This document shows positions 42,790 to 54,939 of a stretch of 64,000 bases of DNA, piece by piece. The notes below the pieces were generated by a model that saw only the letters and a list, made by a program, of their open reading frames with translations, did not search any database and was not told where the DNA came from. Numbering within the stretch: position 1 is the stretch's first letter; the number at the start of each line of letters is the position of its first letter. A program made the position numbers and the translations under genes. This DNA comes from Brienomyrus brachyistius (Eukaryota; Chordata; Actinopteri; Osteoglossiformes; Mormyridae). The stretch covers positions 36,196-100,195 of the forward strand of contig NW_026042776.1 in the NCBI RefSeq assembly GCF_023856365.1, in the 5' to 3' direction.

Positions 42790-43200
42790 GGGTGTGTCGA
42801 GACTAGATGGTCAGTATGGATAACTAAGGTGCACTAAAATTGGGTGAGCAGGCAAGGCATGTCACCCAGGTTGTGTGACAATTATTTTATATATATATGT
42901 ATATATATATTCCATCCACCATCCCTCCTTTACGGAGAACTGCGTTATTTTTATTGTCTATTGCAAAAAAAAAACAGAAAAACTATATATATATATATAT
43001 ATATACATATATATTCATGGGTGTATCGAGACTAGATGGTCATTATGAATAACTAAGGTGCACTAAAACTGGGTGAGCAGGCAAGGCATGTCACCCAGGT
43101 TGTGTGACAATTATTTTATATATATGTATATATATATATATATTCCCTCCACCACCCCTCCTCTACGGAGGACTGCTTTATTTTTATTTCCATTGCAAAA
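41133..43200 (+). repeat. Eight tandem copies of an AT-rich ~205-465 bp unit
   Basis: Copies start near 41133, 41420, 41629, 41857, 42322, 42551, 42790 and 43018. Each has GTCGAGACTAGATGGTCA or a TATCGAG variant, TGGGTGAGCAGGCAAGGCAT, CACCC(A/C)GGTTGTGTGACA, then CCATCCACCATCCCTCCTTT, an A-rich tract, and a TA microsatellite of very different length. The unit length varies mainly because of the TA tract (over 90 bp at 41320-41405 and nearly 280 bp at 42060-42322). All open frames here are repeat artefacts. It lies upstream of the first CLCN7 exon found. Confidence 0.9.
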
Positions 43201-43424
43201 ATAAAACATTTTAAAACACAAAAAAAAAAAAAAACGAAAATAATAATAATAAAAATTATTTTGAATGTGTATTCAAATAAGTTTGAATGTGTGTGAACTA
43301 TATATAAATATATATATACACATGCATATACAGAAATATATACACACACACACACATATATATATATAAAGACACACACAGACACACACTCACATAAACA
43401 CATACACACACTGTGTACAGTCTT

Positions 43425-43790
43425 ATGCAAAGGTTTGGCACCCCTTGACAAATAACATCTTTTCAATTACAAAAGCAACAATATCAGTTAATACAGTCTC
43501 TTTAGGAACTGGGGGGAAAATACACAATATTTTCAGCAAACATTGATGAATAGTTACTTTTTATGCCATAAATTGAACAAAATTACAAAATAAAAACATT
43601 ATTATGGCACTCTGCAAAAGTTTGGGCACCCTACGTAATCAGTACTTAGTAACACCTCCTCTGCCAGATATCACAGCTTACAAGCGCTTCTTATAGCCAG
43701 CTGAAAGGCTTTCAGTTCTTGTACTTGGGATTTTCTCACATTCTTCCTTGCAAAAGGCTTCTAGTTCTGTAATATTCTAATATATCAAGG
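43425..43790. mobile_element. Tc1-like element remnant
   Basis: The phrases TGCAAAGGTTTGGCACCCCT and CTGCAAAAGTTTGGGCACCC, followed by ACTTAGTAACACCTCCTCTG, are typical of the end of a fish Tc1-type element. No transposase motif is readable. The remainder to about 44.4 kb shows nothing recognisable. Confidence 0.55.
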
Positions 43791-44414
43791 GCTGTATTGT
43801 CAAATAGGAGATCGGCAGCATTCTCCCACCTGAGAAAACTGTACTACAATGCCCTTGATAGTGTGTAGAAACACACTCGTCAGCTCTAGTCCTCCTGTAA
43901 CAACGCAAAAGGACTGGCAACCCTCAGGTATTTATGCGTGCGATTGTATGATAAATTCACCCTGACAGTCTCACACTTCTCTTGGTACCAACAGGTCTCA
44001 TGGAATATATAAAAGGCAACTGCAACAATTATACTCGGCACTAAACATCGAGGCACGGAAATGCAGCAGAGCTTGTGTATTTCTCAGGATGCATTCTAGT
44101 AAAATGCCCGGAAAATGAGCTAAAGACATATTTCAAGGGGCACTATATAAAACCGATGGAAATTTTACTGATTAAATAAAAGGAAAAGCATTGTTTGAAA
44201 AATCACAAATGTTTCTAAGATTCAATGCATCGCTTTTTGACCACATCATAGCGATGAACACATCATTGTTCCTGACAATGTCCTAATACAGAAATAAAAC
44301 TTTATGTTGGTAAACTCAAAAAGCCTTCAGCTGTCACACTGGCTAACGATCTCAAACGATTATAAAGCAGCATTTTGAAAAGCGCTGTTTTAAAATAACA
44401 GCTACAACACTTAC

Positions 44415-44880
44415 CTTGTCTTCTGGCCAAATGCTTTTCACGGCTTGGCACTCCAACGGTGCTGAAACGAAATTTGTATTTCCTCCTACCTCGTTTGCCC
44501 TTCAGTTCTTGTTTTCTCCCTTTGGATGTTTTTTTCCTTCTTCTTTGGATATTGTTTTTTATTTTTGTTTGTTTTTTTTACTTTGCATGTTTTTCCTTCT
44601 TCGGATATTATTTTTTTGGCTTATTTTTTTAGACGATGTTTTTTTCGTCTTCTTTAAAAATTGTTTTTTTTTTCATCCTTTTGATGTTGTTTTACGGAAC
44701 AAGAGCCGTACAGTGCTACTCTATCAGGAGGTAGCGCCAACTGAACGCCTTGAAGCAGTACCCAGCTCTTTTATAGGGAGCGTCAACCCGAAGTCAAGTT
44801 CTAGAACGTTGCACTCACTTTTCATTGGTTTCCCAGCTATGCTGTCAGAATAATGTTTGCTGATTGGTCGAAAATTTTAA
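44415..44880 (-). promoter_or_regulatory. Promoter-like block and possible first exon, minus strand
   Basis: Reading the minus strand there are two CCAAT boxes (GACCAATCAGC near 44860 and AACCAATGA near 44825), an inverted TTCTAGAAC motif near 44800 that resembles part of a heat-shock element, and a TATA box CTATAAAAG near 44775. About 310 bp downstream a strong donor AAG|GTAAGTG occurs with its last exon base at 44415. The exon side is open for ~45 codons and very basic (GKRGRRKYKF), but has no ATG. Its phase at the donor fits the first CLCN7 exon found. This may be an alternative promoter, a separate noncoding first exon, or a mobile-element promoter. Confidence 0.35.
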
Positions 44881-45337
44881 AACGTACCCGAGTACTGTAA
44901 AAAAACTCAAGATCTTGCTACCCTACGGAGCACCCATAAGGTGATTTTTTTTATACGTTATATGCAGCTATTTGTAGCAGGCCGTAATTAGACTAATCCA
45001 CCCTTTGTCAATAAAGCCAACAAGAGAACAGGTTGCCCAAAGTTTGCTCAGGTACACGCCACAGCACAACCTTAAAAACACATCCAGCACAAATCACACT
45101 AGTGAATGACACAGCAAATCACAGCAATAAAAAAGACCCCTATGGGCAATCCAGCACCCAGACTACAGGTGCCAAAAGGCCCAGCCTGCCTAATAATGAA
45201 CCCAAAATATACATACAACAAAGAAAAAGACACAAACAAAAAAGAAAATAAAACTAGCCAGCTGCTCCCACTAAACCCCGCTCCCGAGGCCACTAAGCCG
45301 GCTGGCTTGATAATACACGATACAACCTCAGATAAAA

Positions 45338-46742
45338 CATATTAAAGCAACACCAGGGAGGTTTACAACCTGATCCTTAAAATTATCGACCCGTAATTCC
45401 ACCTTGAAAACCCCTAAAGAACAGTAGTTTACCCCATGACTCACTGCCCCATTCAAACAAAAAAAAAACAGGTTTTTGGGGTAACCTTTAGGTCAGCTCT
45501 TCAAAACCAGGTATGAGGACTCTTCAGCTAATCAGTCCTCTAATTAGAAATCTAATTAGGGAGTTGCAGCGAAAACCTGCATACACACCGGCCCTTTGCG
45601 GATAAGATTGTTCACCCCTGAAACAAGCAAACAGAAAGGCTGCTACACTGCAAATTCAATATGCCCGCCGATGCTCCACCAAATCTATCAGGACCCTGCC
45701 TGTCTTTCCCGTGCCTGCTCCTTTGCCAATATGCCCTACCATCGGAACATGCACAGCCATCTCGCCCCGGCTATGCCTCCAGTCCGAACTGCAGTTCCTA
45801 TACCTGCCTATAATTGCCTGGCTACAATCCATCCCCCAAAATGAAATTGATGACCCAACGATCACAGCTAAGAATTCTATCCCCAAACCACTGGTCTTCC
45901 TCCCCAACCGAACGATCATTCACTGACCGTGGTAACTTATAAGGGTTGGTATGATGACCAGTGGTGGACCTCACCGAACGTTTAACTGGTCTCTACACCT
46001 CGGGGGGGACATAACCTCCTCCATTATACGAGGCCTACTTGTGGATGCTCTATTGCGACCCCTCCCACCAGCCCTGTCCCCGTAAAATCACAGAGTCCTC
46101 ATCCGATTCCATTTCTGTTGCCCCTGTGGGCAACCCAGACTCAGGAGACATTACCAGAACATCTTCCCCTGACATAACAACCCCCTGTGGTACTGGACGC
46201 AACTCTGTTCGGTGAACTTGACGGACAACCCCGTCCCCCTCCATTGGAGTTGCAGAGTAAACTGCACCCTGATCTTGGGGACACCGAACTACCATATACA
46301 AACAGGCATCCCAATGATCCTGTATTTTACCTCGAACATGGTTCCGCAAACACACCAGCTGACCTTCATCAAACCCCTAATCATTAACCAACTCATTGTG
46401 TTTCCGATTTCGTGGTGTGGCTTGTTCCTCCAACTAAGCCTTCACATACTCTTGAAGCACCTGCAAACTTTCCTGATGGTTTTGTACCCATTCCTCCAAA
46501 GGTCCACCATACTGACTGATCCCGGCAGGAGCCTGAAGATAGTGTATCGGTAATCGAGGCTCACAGCCAGACCTTAAATAAAAAGGCATCATCCAGTCAT
46601 TTGGTGGGGTGTAGTATTGTAAGCTTCTCTGCTGGAGGAAGTGTGTGAAGCAAATTGTGCAAAAAAAATATTAAAGCAACACCAGGGAGGTTTACATCTA
46701 GATCCTTAAAATGATCGACCTGCAATTCCACCTTGAAAATCC
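45338..46742 (-). mobile_element. Ty3/gypsy-type retroelement remnant between direct repeats
   Basis: A ~73-bp direct repeat (TTAAAGCAACACCAGGGAGG, then GATCCTTAAAA, TCGACC and ATTCCACCTTGAAAA) occurs at about 45340-45412 and 46668-46742. Between them, on the minus strand at about 46340-46080, a reading frame of 101 codons resembles the C-terminal part of a gypsy integrase (KIQDHWD, then VVRQVHRTELRPVP). No protease, RT or RNase H part is present. The direct repeats may be the remains of LTRs. Classification rests on one short motif region. Confidence 0.5.
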
Positions 46743-47534
46743 AATTACCATATAAAGGATACAAGATGTAAAGATGACAAATGACATGGCACACATTTGT
46801 TGTTTAGACTGTTGTGTCAGGTTAATTGAAAGCTGAAGGATCTTAGTGTTTACTAGTCTAAGTAACAGAATGTCTAAACACTGTGCTTGCCTTTATGGGT
46901 TTTTAAGCAGAACATATAGGTATAGAAACATATTAACATTACGTTTCACGATTCACTGACTGGAGAATAGGAGAATATACACATCAATATTACTACTTAA
47001 GTTAACTAACCCTAATCCCAACCCCTATTGGCACGGAGCCCGCCAGGGTTCAGGTGAGATATAAATCTGTAATCTGTATCAATGGTTTTGCTATCCATAC
47101 CCACCCTATTAATGTTAGCTTCCCAGGGTTTCTTGTTAGACAAGCTCTGTGTCTCTCTATACCCCCATTTACTGCACGACTGATTGTCCATTTATAAAGA
47201 ATCAAATAGGGTGAAGATGGTTTTAGTTTACAATTACTCTGGAAGGTGACCAGATTAAAAAAAACTAAATACCATGCCTACGTGTATGTAATCTCCATCA
47301 CAGTCCCCATTTTCCCCATAATCCTCGTTTTGATAGTGCCAATTTGTGTAATGTGAGTTTTTTTTTTTTTTAAAAAACTGTTATAGAAGAACATACTGGA
47401 TGCCACATGTGTACAATTACCCCTTTCTAATTAGGGGGGTCCGTTGTGTCAGCTACAGCCTTTACTAACATACACATAAGTATACAGTCTTACAGCACTT
47501 TTGTTTTCCTTTTGTATTTAATGGTTTTCCATTT
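46743..47534. other. AT-rich intergenic DNA
   Basis: I see no gene, RNA or recognisable repeat here apart from short T runs such as 47360-47371. Confidence 0.4.
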
Positions 47535-47880
47535 AGGGGGCAGCATGGTGGTGCAGTGGTTAGCACTGTTGCCTCACACCTCTAGGGCCCGGGTTCGAGT
47601 CTCCACCTGGGTCACATGTGTGTGGAGTTTGCATGTTCTACCCATGTCATCGTGGGGTTTCCTCCGGGTACTCTGGTTTCCCCCACAGTCCAAAAACATG
47701 CTGAGGCTAATTGGAGTTGCTAAATTGCCCATAGGAGTGTATGCGTGAGTGAATAGTGTGTGAGTGTGCCCTGCGATGGGCTGGCCCGCCATCCTGGGTT
47801 GTTCCCTGTCTCGTGCCCATTGCTTCCGGGATAGGCTCCAGACCCCCCGCGATCCAGTAGGATAAGCGGTTTGGAAAGGC
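47535..47880 (+). repeat. tRNA-derived SINE, near full length
   Basis: The head GGTGGTGCAGTGGTTAGCAC with B-box-like GGGTTCGAGTCTCCACC is followed by GTGTGGAGTTTGCATGTTCT, CCTCCGGGTACTCTGGTTTC, CAGTCCAAAAACATGCTGAG, GGGATAGGCTCCAGACCCCC and a GATAAGCGGTTTGGAAA end. This is a widespread fish repeat type. An inverted copy lies at 60735-61020 and a deleted copy at 16735-16870. Confidence 0.8.
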
Positions 47881-47907
47881 TGCCTAACGCCCTTAATTTG
47901 TTTGCAA

Positions 47908-48092
47908 TTTCGCCAGGTAGGCTACCTTCTTTAAACTGCGTTTTGCTAGACTACACATTTCGAGATGTTTTATTGTAGTCTTGGTAAATATATATATATA
48001 GTTTAGCCTAACCCAGCCACTTAAGGGAGCAAGCCAGCTCAGGTAGGTGCCAGTCCCAAGCCCGGATTAATGGAGAGGGTTGGCGTCAAGAA
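47908..48092 (-). repeat. Dispersed repeat, copy 2 (inverted partner at 1480-1674)
   Basis: The minus strand repeats the 1480-1674 sequence, including the AAAGAAGGTAGCCTACCTGG end, the GAGCTGGCTTGCTCCCTTAA block and CTTGACGCCAACCCTC. It starts directly after the SINE ending near 47880. Confidence 0.7.
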
Positions 48093-49239
48093 ATAAAGAG
48101 AAATAAAGACAACTAATACTCCTAGTTTGCGAGATCTGACTGCAATGGCAGCACTGCTACAAGGGTGTGGATAAATCTATACAAATATCACCTGCATGCA
48201 CATTACTTCTTTTACAATAACCAACTCCTGATCCATACTGTTAGTCGTGAAAAAAAAAACTATCGTGTACATAGAGGCCCTGTGTAAAAAGATAACTGCC
48301 AAGGAAAAGATCAAAAACATTTATTTCAAGGATACAAAGTTTTTATGGTCATGTACAGTGTACAGTGCAATTCTTATTTGATTAACTTGAATGTCTCCAC
48401 AGACTAGACGATTAAACAAATAAAGCAGCGCAACATTACAATAACTAATAACAAATAAACAAAGCTCACGAGTACTATTACAGTATTTATATCATTTATT
48501 TAAACTTAATTTTACCAGGTAAATTAACTACAAAGCAGTTACCACTGCTTTACCTGCTTCTCGGGAGAAATAGCAGATATACGTCATGTATGTGACTAAA
48601 TTCTTAAGCCAATAAGGGCAAAGTTGTGTCGTAATGGAGGCGGATCCAGTTTGTGCAGCCGGTTAAAGACACTACGGGCATGTAAATGGAGAACGAAATT
48701 ATAGTTATACCGAATCTCCTACACACAATACCAAGGTTACCAACTTTGGTCAGCTGACCGGAGTGAGACGTTCAATTCCCGTAAGATTTCTTTGCGCCAG
48801 CCTGAGAGTCTGAAAACACGTCACACCAGATGCATGAGAGATGGAAACCTGGGATATTCAGTCGAATCAGATCAAATATGATGCTAAGTTAGTACTAAGT
48901 TAAAATATGTTCCGGACTTGTAACATGCACCCATGATTTGGAACAGTCAGCAGGCTGTCTCTGGCCACGCCCCCTACACTCGGTCCGGCCCCTGGCTTTT
49001 CCTGAATTCTGATTCCTTTAGATAAACATTGACTTCATTGATATTGTTATTGATTTATCGACAGACCATCATACGTTTTAGACGTTATAATAACAACACT
49101 CTATTGATCCCCAAAGAGAGAAATTCTCTCCTTGCCTGCCCCCTCTTACTGTCCATGATACACAAGCACATATGTAGAAAAACGTCAGCTTGGAAGCCAA
49201 GGCTGGACTTAACCTACTCCTTAGGGTTCAACTGGAAAC

Positions 49240-49350
49240 TGCCCCATGGCCGAGCGGTCTAAAGCCTCCTGCGCAGCGAAAATGGCCTTTCAAAGTAAGG
49301 GGTATTCTGTTCTCCGAAGTAAGGCGTGGGTTCGAATCCAACTTCCGACA
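49240..49350 (+). pseudogene. Degenerate tRNA-Leu-like sequence with intron-like insert
   Basis: ATGGCCGAGCGGTCTAAAGC matches the D arm of tRNA-Leu, and GGCGTGGGTTCGAATCCAAC with CTTCCGACA matches its T arm and 3' end. The middle has the length of the intron-bearing Leu(CAA) genes. The expected 5' acceptor strand is replaced by ACTGCCCC, which cannot pair with the 3' strand, and the anticodon stem is disturbed. It is probably a pseudogene. Confidence 0.6.
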
Positions 49351-49837
49351 AAAGTTCTTCAATCGCTACAGCAGAATTTGAGCCACTGATCGGCTTTAAT
49401 TGCTTTGTTTTATTTTTGCGTTTCAGGCAAAACTACATAACACTTAAGAGGTGCAGGATGATCTGTCTTGCTCTCGCGAGGTTTTTGTACGACGTGACAT
49501 GGTGACATAATGCAGCGGACGATAAAAATCTAACCACAATGCATTGCGTCAGGACCAGAATGTATTGCTTTAAGCCAGCGCTGTATGTGGGTACATGAAG
49601 TGGAAAGCACCCAATAACAAACATAACATTTAAAAAAAATCTACAAACTAGTGGGAATATAAAATAAAATAAATGTGTCTGGGCAAATTGGTAAGTTAAA
49701 TTAAATCGTTTTAAGCAGTGTTAAGCAGTGTGTGGTTTTAAACACGAGTAGCATGTACCGTGTTGACGGCGCATGAACGTATCTTGGCAGCACATGTAAA
49801 ACTTAGATTTGCAAGCGGGATGTGAAACAGCATTTAG

Positions 49838-51935
49838 GTGTTTAAAACAGCAATAGAGTGCGTGTTTGTTCACGCAGTTACAATGTTTAGTTGTTATTTC
49901 TGTGGAACATCAGTGCAAACCCTTAGGGAACATGTTTTACATGTCAAACTTCACCGTCATGAACCACGATGCGTGTTCAAGTGTGGCGCTACAGATTGCC
50001 ACAATACGTTTCGTTCATATGGGGAATTTAAGGCTCATTTTTACCGTAAACATAACACAGATTCATATATTGATACTACAAATGCCCTTACGGTGTTTAC
50101 GTGTAATATGTCTATGTGCCAGCGCCAATGTCGCGATGTCAGATCACTAACAGCTCACTTAAAGGAACATATAGCCGAAGGACGTGTTGTGACATGTCCG
50201 GTGACAGGATGCGACCATACGTTCACTGTGAGATCGTCGTTTACAGCCTACATGTCCAGGAAACACAGACAATGTTCTGTGGACAGTATAAGAGATCTTA
50301 ATAAGGAGACAGTTTCTCAGTTTCTTGAAACTGAACCGTTAGTTACAGGCCCTACAGAGAGATTTAGTGAGACTGATGAAGGTGAAGTCCATCTTACAGA
50401 AAATTTCAGTGACCTTTTTCTTAGAAATATTTCTCTTTTCTACTTGAAATTACATGGGCAGTTTCTTCTGCCAGCATCAACTATACAAAATATTATTGAA
50501 GAGATGCTAAGCATACATGAACTAGGACAGACATATACTTTGAATAAATTAAGTGCATTCCTGAAAAGTGACTTAACTGAATTAACAGATGAGGTTATTG
50601 GTAGTATATGTGATGTTGTGAAGGAATCTGACCTTTTCACCATTAGTCATGAAGGACCAATGAGAACCAATTTTTCAAGAACTAGGGCTTTTAAACAGAT
50701 GTTTAGATACACAGAACCTGTAAAGTTGTACTTAGGAAGGGATGAAACAAGGTCACAGAGGTTTGCCTACTATGTTCCATTGAAAGACACTTTGAGACAT
50801 TTACTGGAGTCAGACTTATGGCAGAATTGTGCTGCACAGGGTACATACGTACCATACACTGATGTGCTTTGTGATGTCAGTGATGGTCAGGTATATAAAA
50901 ACAATGAGTTCTTTTCTCAAAACCCATCATGTCTAAAACTAATTCTATATCAAGATTCTTTTGAGGCGGTGAACCCATTAGGTTCAGCAAAAAGCAGCAC
51001 AAAGTAGTAGCTGTATATTTGTCTCTGGCTAATTTACCACCTCATCAAGTACAGACCACATGTCACTTGTAATGCTGTGTCAGGAAAAAGACTTCAAACA
51101 CTTTGGCCATGACAAAGTTTTCTCAAGGCTCATTGCAGACTTAAAAGACCTGGAAGACAATGGAATAACGGTGGCAGAGGAAAAAGTTAAAGGGACTGTT
51201 TTGTGCATTGCAGGGGACAATTTGGGGTCTCATAATATCGGTGGATTTACAGAAAATTTTAGTTTTTCTGAATATTTCTGCAGGTATTGCCGGACAACCC
51301 GAACAGATTTTCAAACAGATCCAAATGCATTTTACAGTCTGAGGAACAACAAAACGTTGAAGGTATAATATCTGAGTTTTAATTCATTGAATTACTTCGA
51401 TGTTTGTATGCCTGGCCTGCCACCTTGTTTAGGCCATGACATTTTTGAGGGTATCCTTTCCTATGATTTAGCCCTTTACCTGAAGTACTTCATCAAGCAA
51501 AAAAAGTGGTTCACTTATTCAATTCTGAATAGACGCATTAAGAAATTTAAGTACAGTGGCTCTGATGTGTTGAGTAAGCCATGTGCAGTAAACTCCAATG
51601 GAGTAAAGCTTTATGGTCAGGCTGTTCAGAACTGGAATTTTCTAAGACTTCTTCCTGTGATCATGTGTGACAAGGTGAAAGAGCCCACAGATGATGATTG
51701 GCAGTTGACCCTTCAGCTAAAAGACATTGTGGAGCTGATTTGTGCACAGAAAATTTTATTGCCAGAGGTTGCATACCTTGACGTTCTTATCCAAGAATAT
51801 CTTGCTTGTAGATTTTCTTTCTTTCCAGGACATAGGTTAAAGCCTAAGCATCACTACTTGCGACACTACCCTGCACTGATTTTAAAGTTTGGTCCTTTGA
51901 TCAGGTTGTGGACAATGCGATTTGAAAGTAAATAA
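49838..51935 (+). pseudogene. C2H2 zinc-finger / transposase-like gene, broken
   Basis: The first frame (49838-51007) encodes 389 residues. It starts with four C2H2 fingers (FSCYFC..., KCGATDCHNTF..HFYRKH, CNMSMCQRQC..HLKEH, CPVTGCDHTF..) and a longer domain ending in LKLILYQDSFEAVNPLG. The same coding sense continues in another frame from about 51060 (LVMLCQEKDFKHFGHDKVF, CIAGDNLGSHNIGGF, CRYCRTTR), has a stop at 51366 where a segment also seems deleted, and resumes at 51387 with PGLPPCLGHDIFEG through LKPKHHYLRHYP and ends at 51935 after IRLWTMRFESK. I recognise this as a repeated fish protein type of unknown function, likely transposase derived, but cannot name the superfamily. In the fourth finger the first histidine is tyrosine (FTAYMSRKH). 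Two frameshifts, a stop and a lost tail make it a pseudogene. ATG context was not decisive; a second ATG follows at 49883. Confidence 0.75.
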
Positions 51936-52416
51936 GGCACCATGGCAACAACAGTCAGAACAGCATCCAGTTCACAGCTAGTTTTAAAAATTGCTTTAAC
52001 GCAGAGTGATTACAGGAAATAGGTGTACTGCTTAATATTAATTAAATTATTAAAATGTGCTAATAATAGACATATTTGTCAGTCAGACATTGTGCTTTTT
52101 AAAGAGCAGAAGGGATACATTAAATTACGATTATATTGTCCTTACTGTATATATTTTTACATTTTTCCCCTCAATGATTGTCAAGTGATCACAATTCTTA
52201 CTGTGCTTTACCCCTCACTTGATAGAGATGTACCAAAACTGAACATATAACTGGATTTCACTCAGAATAACCAGGCCTTCTTTTTGGACTCTTTATCCCT
52301 TTTTATTTTATCTTCGCTTTCCTCAAGCCAGGCATTTACAGGTGAAAAACCTTAAACCACAAAACACCAACTTTCACCAATCTATCTTATGAGCAAACAC
52401 AAAATTTTACTTTAAA

Positions 52417-52488
<72 letters not shown>

Positions 52489-54720
52489 CACACAAAATAT
52501 ACAATGAATGACCAATCTCAGCTTCAAATTTCCACACAATTATACATAACTTGTTCTGAATAAAATTCCTCCAAACATCAAAGTTTAAGATCAAACCACT
52601 GGGGAAACACATAAATGAGTTACTCAACGCAATAAATTGCAATGAAAAGCTAACCAATTAGACAATCGAACAATAGGTTTAACACTTCTGCCCATATGAA
52701 TTATTAAAAGGAAAGTTCACCCTTAATACTTTTTTTTTTTCTTTTTAGCAATTTAATATTTAACTTTTAGATAAACTAAAAATAGAACCCCCCCTTTTAA
52801 ACCGCATTAATGCAAACATCTGAATCAATAAAACAGCATTCCACATATTGTCATTAAGACACTTACAGCACACCATTTATTCCTAATACAGTCAAATACC
52901 ACAACTCATATAATGTTACAAGCCAGCACCAGCGCCTCAATGCCTCATTAGCGCACCCCATTAAGAAATAAACCCCACTCGCAACAGGTAGTGCTTGCTA
53001 CAAATAACATTTGCAACAAAGTCCAACACGCATGGTTCATGGTCTTACCGGCTGTCCGTTCAGAGTCTACTTTTCAGTACACAATCGCAGCACAGTTCCA
53101 GAAGCACTTGGTGTAGATTTGACCCTTTGCTTGTCGCGCTACCAATGCGTTTTGCCGACTTTATCCAAAATAAAGAGCAGGTGCGTCCGTTAATGCCTTC
53201 CCCTCGGGTGCACACAGGTGAGTAAACTTTGGTTCCGCATGACCACTTGCGTGAACGACGTAACCACTTGCTGGAATGACGTTCATCGCAACAATGATAT
53301 AAATATTTTCCCCCCTGACATATAATCAGTGTAAGCACACAAACACATTGGCCGGTTATCCTATTCATTCAGTTCCACGGACAGTGACCTGTGTTACTGT
53401 GCTGTGACATCTGGTTCCTTCATTGGCTCTGTATATTTCTATAAATGACTAAATGGCTCTGTTGTAGAAATTTCCAGCCAGAGACTTGGTTCCTATATAA
53501 CGAGAAGATTTTATTTTTACTCGGACTGAGAAGCTACAGAAAATCATCTCTGCATGTGATCTCCCCTTTACTGCTCAAGCAGAGCACACGCACATCAGCA
53601 AGTGTCAAGGCAGCAAGTGCATACAAACAACTTCTCAGGGCCTTCAGGAAGAGTCAGACTGCGGTGTCATTCAGAGATACCATTGTCTAAGACTTGCACT
53701 AAAACATTCTATGCACTTGGGCATATTTAAACAAAGTAGTATGGTACCTATGTCAGAATCAATCCCTGCCTTGTCCTGTTCACATGTCACTGGCCATCCT
53801 ATTCTCTCCTCTGTCTTGTACCCCTTAGCCCATAGTGTGTTTGCCTGCTCATCGGGCCACCATGTGGCTTAACGGGCCAAGTGGTTGGCCACCGTGCCTG
53901 ACTCCCCTTTTGATTGTGGGTTTTGAGGATATCAGTGGGTCTGTGTTTTCATGATTGTCCCCCAGGCCACCATGCAGCTCAGCCCTTGATTCCAACTACA
54001 GTAGCAATCAGGTGGTTCTCGGTCTACTAGGACTGTATAACAGGATTCTTCACCCATTCTATCTTTACTCCTTCAGCCGCATACATGAGTCAGACCTATA
54101 GGTTATTCAAATTCCGTCCTGCCAAATTTACTGGACAGGAAGTGGACACTGCAAATGAATGTGTGAATACGCCAATACCTACATCTTTACAAGTTACATT
54201 AAGGGGTTTGGTACAGTAAATGGCTGTGAGGTGGGATTTCTTCTTGATGTCTGTTTGTAGCCCGTCCACCAGCAGCTGCTGCTGTATTTATCACACCAAG
54301 CAGGGAAAGTATATTGCTAAATTTTCCTTAGTTCAATTACGCTTGATTAAGCTAATTAAGCCGGCTATGTTATTTACATTCAGAAGGATGCCGCCATATT
54401 GGGTTATACACAGATGCCACGATAGCTCACACTCACATTCCCTCTTCATTATTTTTCTAAACACACTCTATCCTGCCTTGTCACCTGCAACAAGATCTCA
54501 CTCCCTGTAGCAATAAAAGTCTTTCTTATGATTGAGCAGATTTCTGCTTCTCTCCTAACCATGGGCATCCAAAGTAAGATGAAGCAAAATGTTAGGAAAT
54601 TTGATAACACATGGTTACTCTTTTGGTAACAGTGACTTTGGTTTTATTTTGATAGATGTAAACTACATAATATGGTCTTAACCTTGTTTTCTGTCCTAAA
54701 AGCAAACTTTTATGTTACAG
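51936..54720. other. AT-rich DNA with a TA microsatellite, no recognised gene
   Basis: It holds a TA run at about 52419-52484 and several short open frames without recognisable protein features. A frame on the minus strand at 53368-53060 is cysteine-containing but unsupported. Nothing else stands out. Confidence 0.45.
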
Positions 54721-54791
54721 GAGAAAAGTGCACAGCTGCTTGGATCAACCCCAGCTAATCAGCGCATATGGGAATCTTTTCAAAATACCAT
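54721..54791 (+). CDS. Candidate internal exon, unrecognised
   Basis: A 71-base stretch lies between a good acceptor (ACTTTTATGTTACAG) and a consensus donor (GTGAGT). One frame reads EKSAQLLGSTPANQRIWESF and remains open. No neighbouring exon was found and I do not recognise the peptide. It could be chance or part of a mobile element. Confidence 0.2.
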
Positions 54792-54939
54792 GTGAGTCTT
54801 ATGCAATTTACCCAATTAATATAAGCTCTTTAGATGACGCTTAAATAATCAATTCCCATCAACTTAGTGTCAAAACACAAACTCAGTGGCAAAAAAGTGA
54901 AGGGCAACAGACTAAGTTGTGAAAATGAAATCTGCATGT

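Noticed and set aside
44462..44600. Basic minus-strand frame (GKRGRRKYKF) as a histone- or ribosomal-type protein
   Set aside because: No ATG after the upstream stop, and it is built largely of A-rich simple sequence.
49240..49350. Functional tRNA-Leu
   Set aside because: The acceptor stem cannot pair and the anticodon arm is disturbed.
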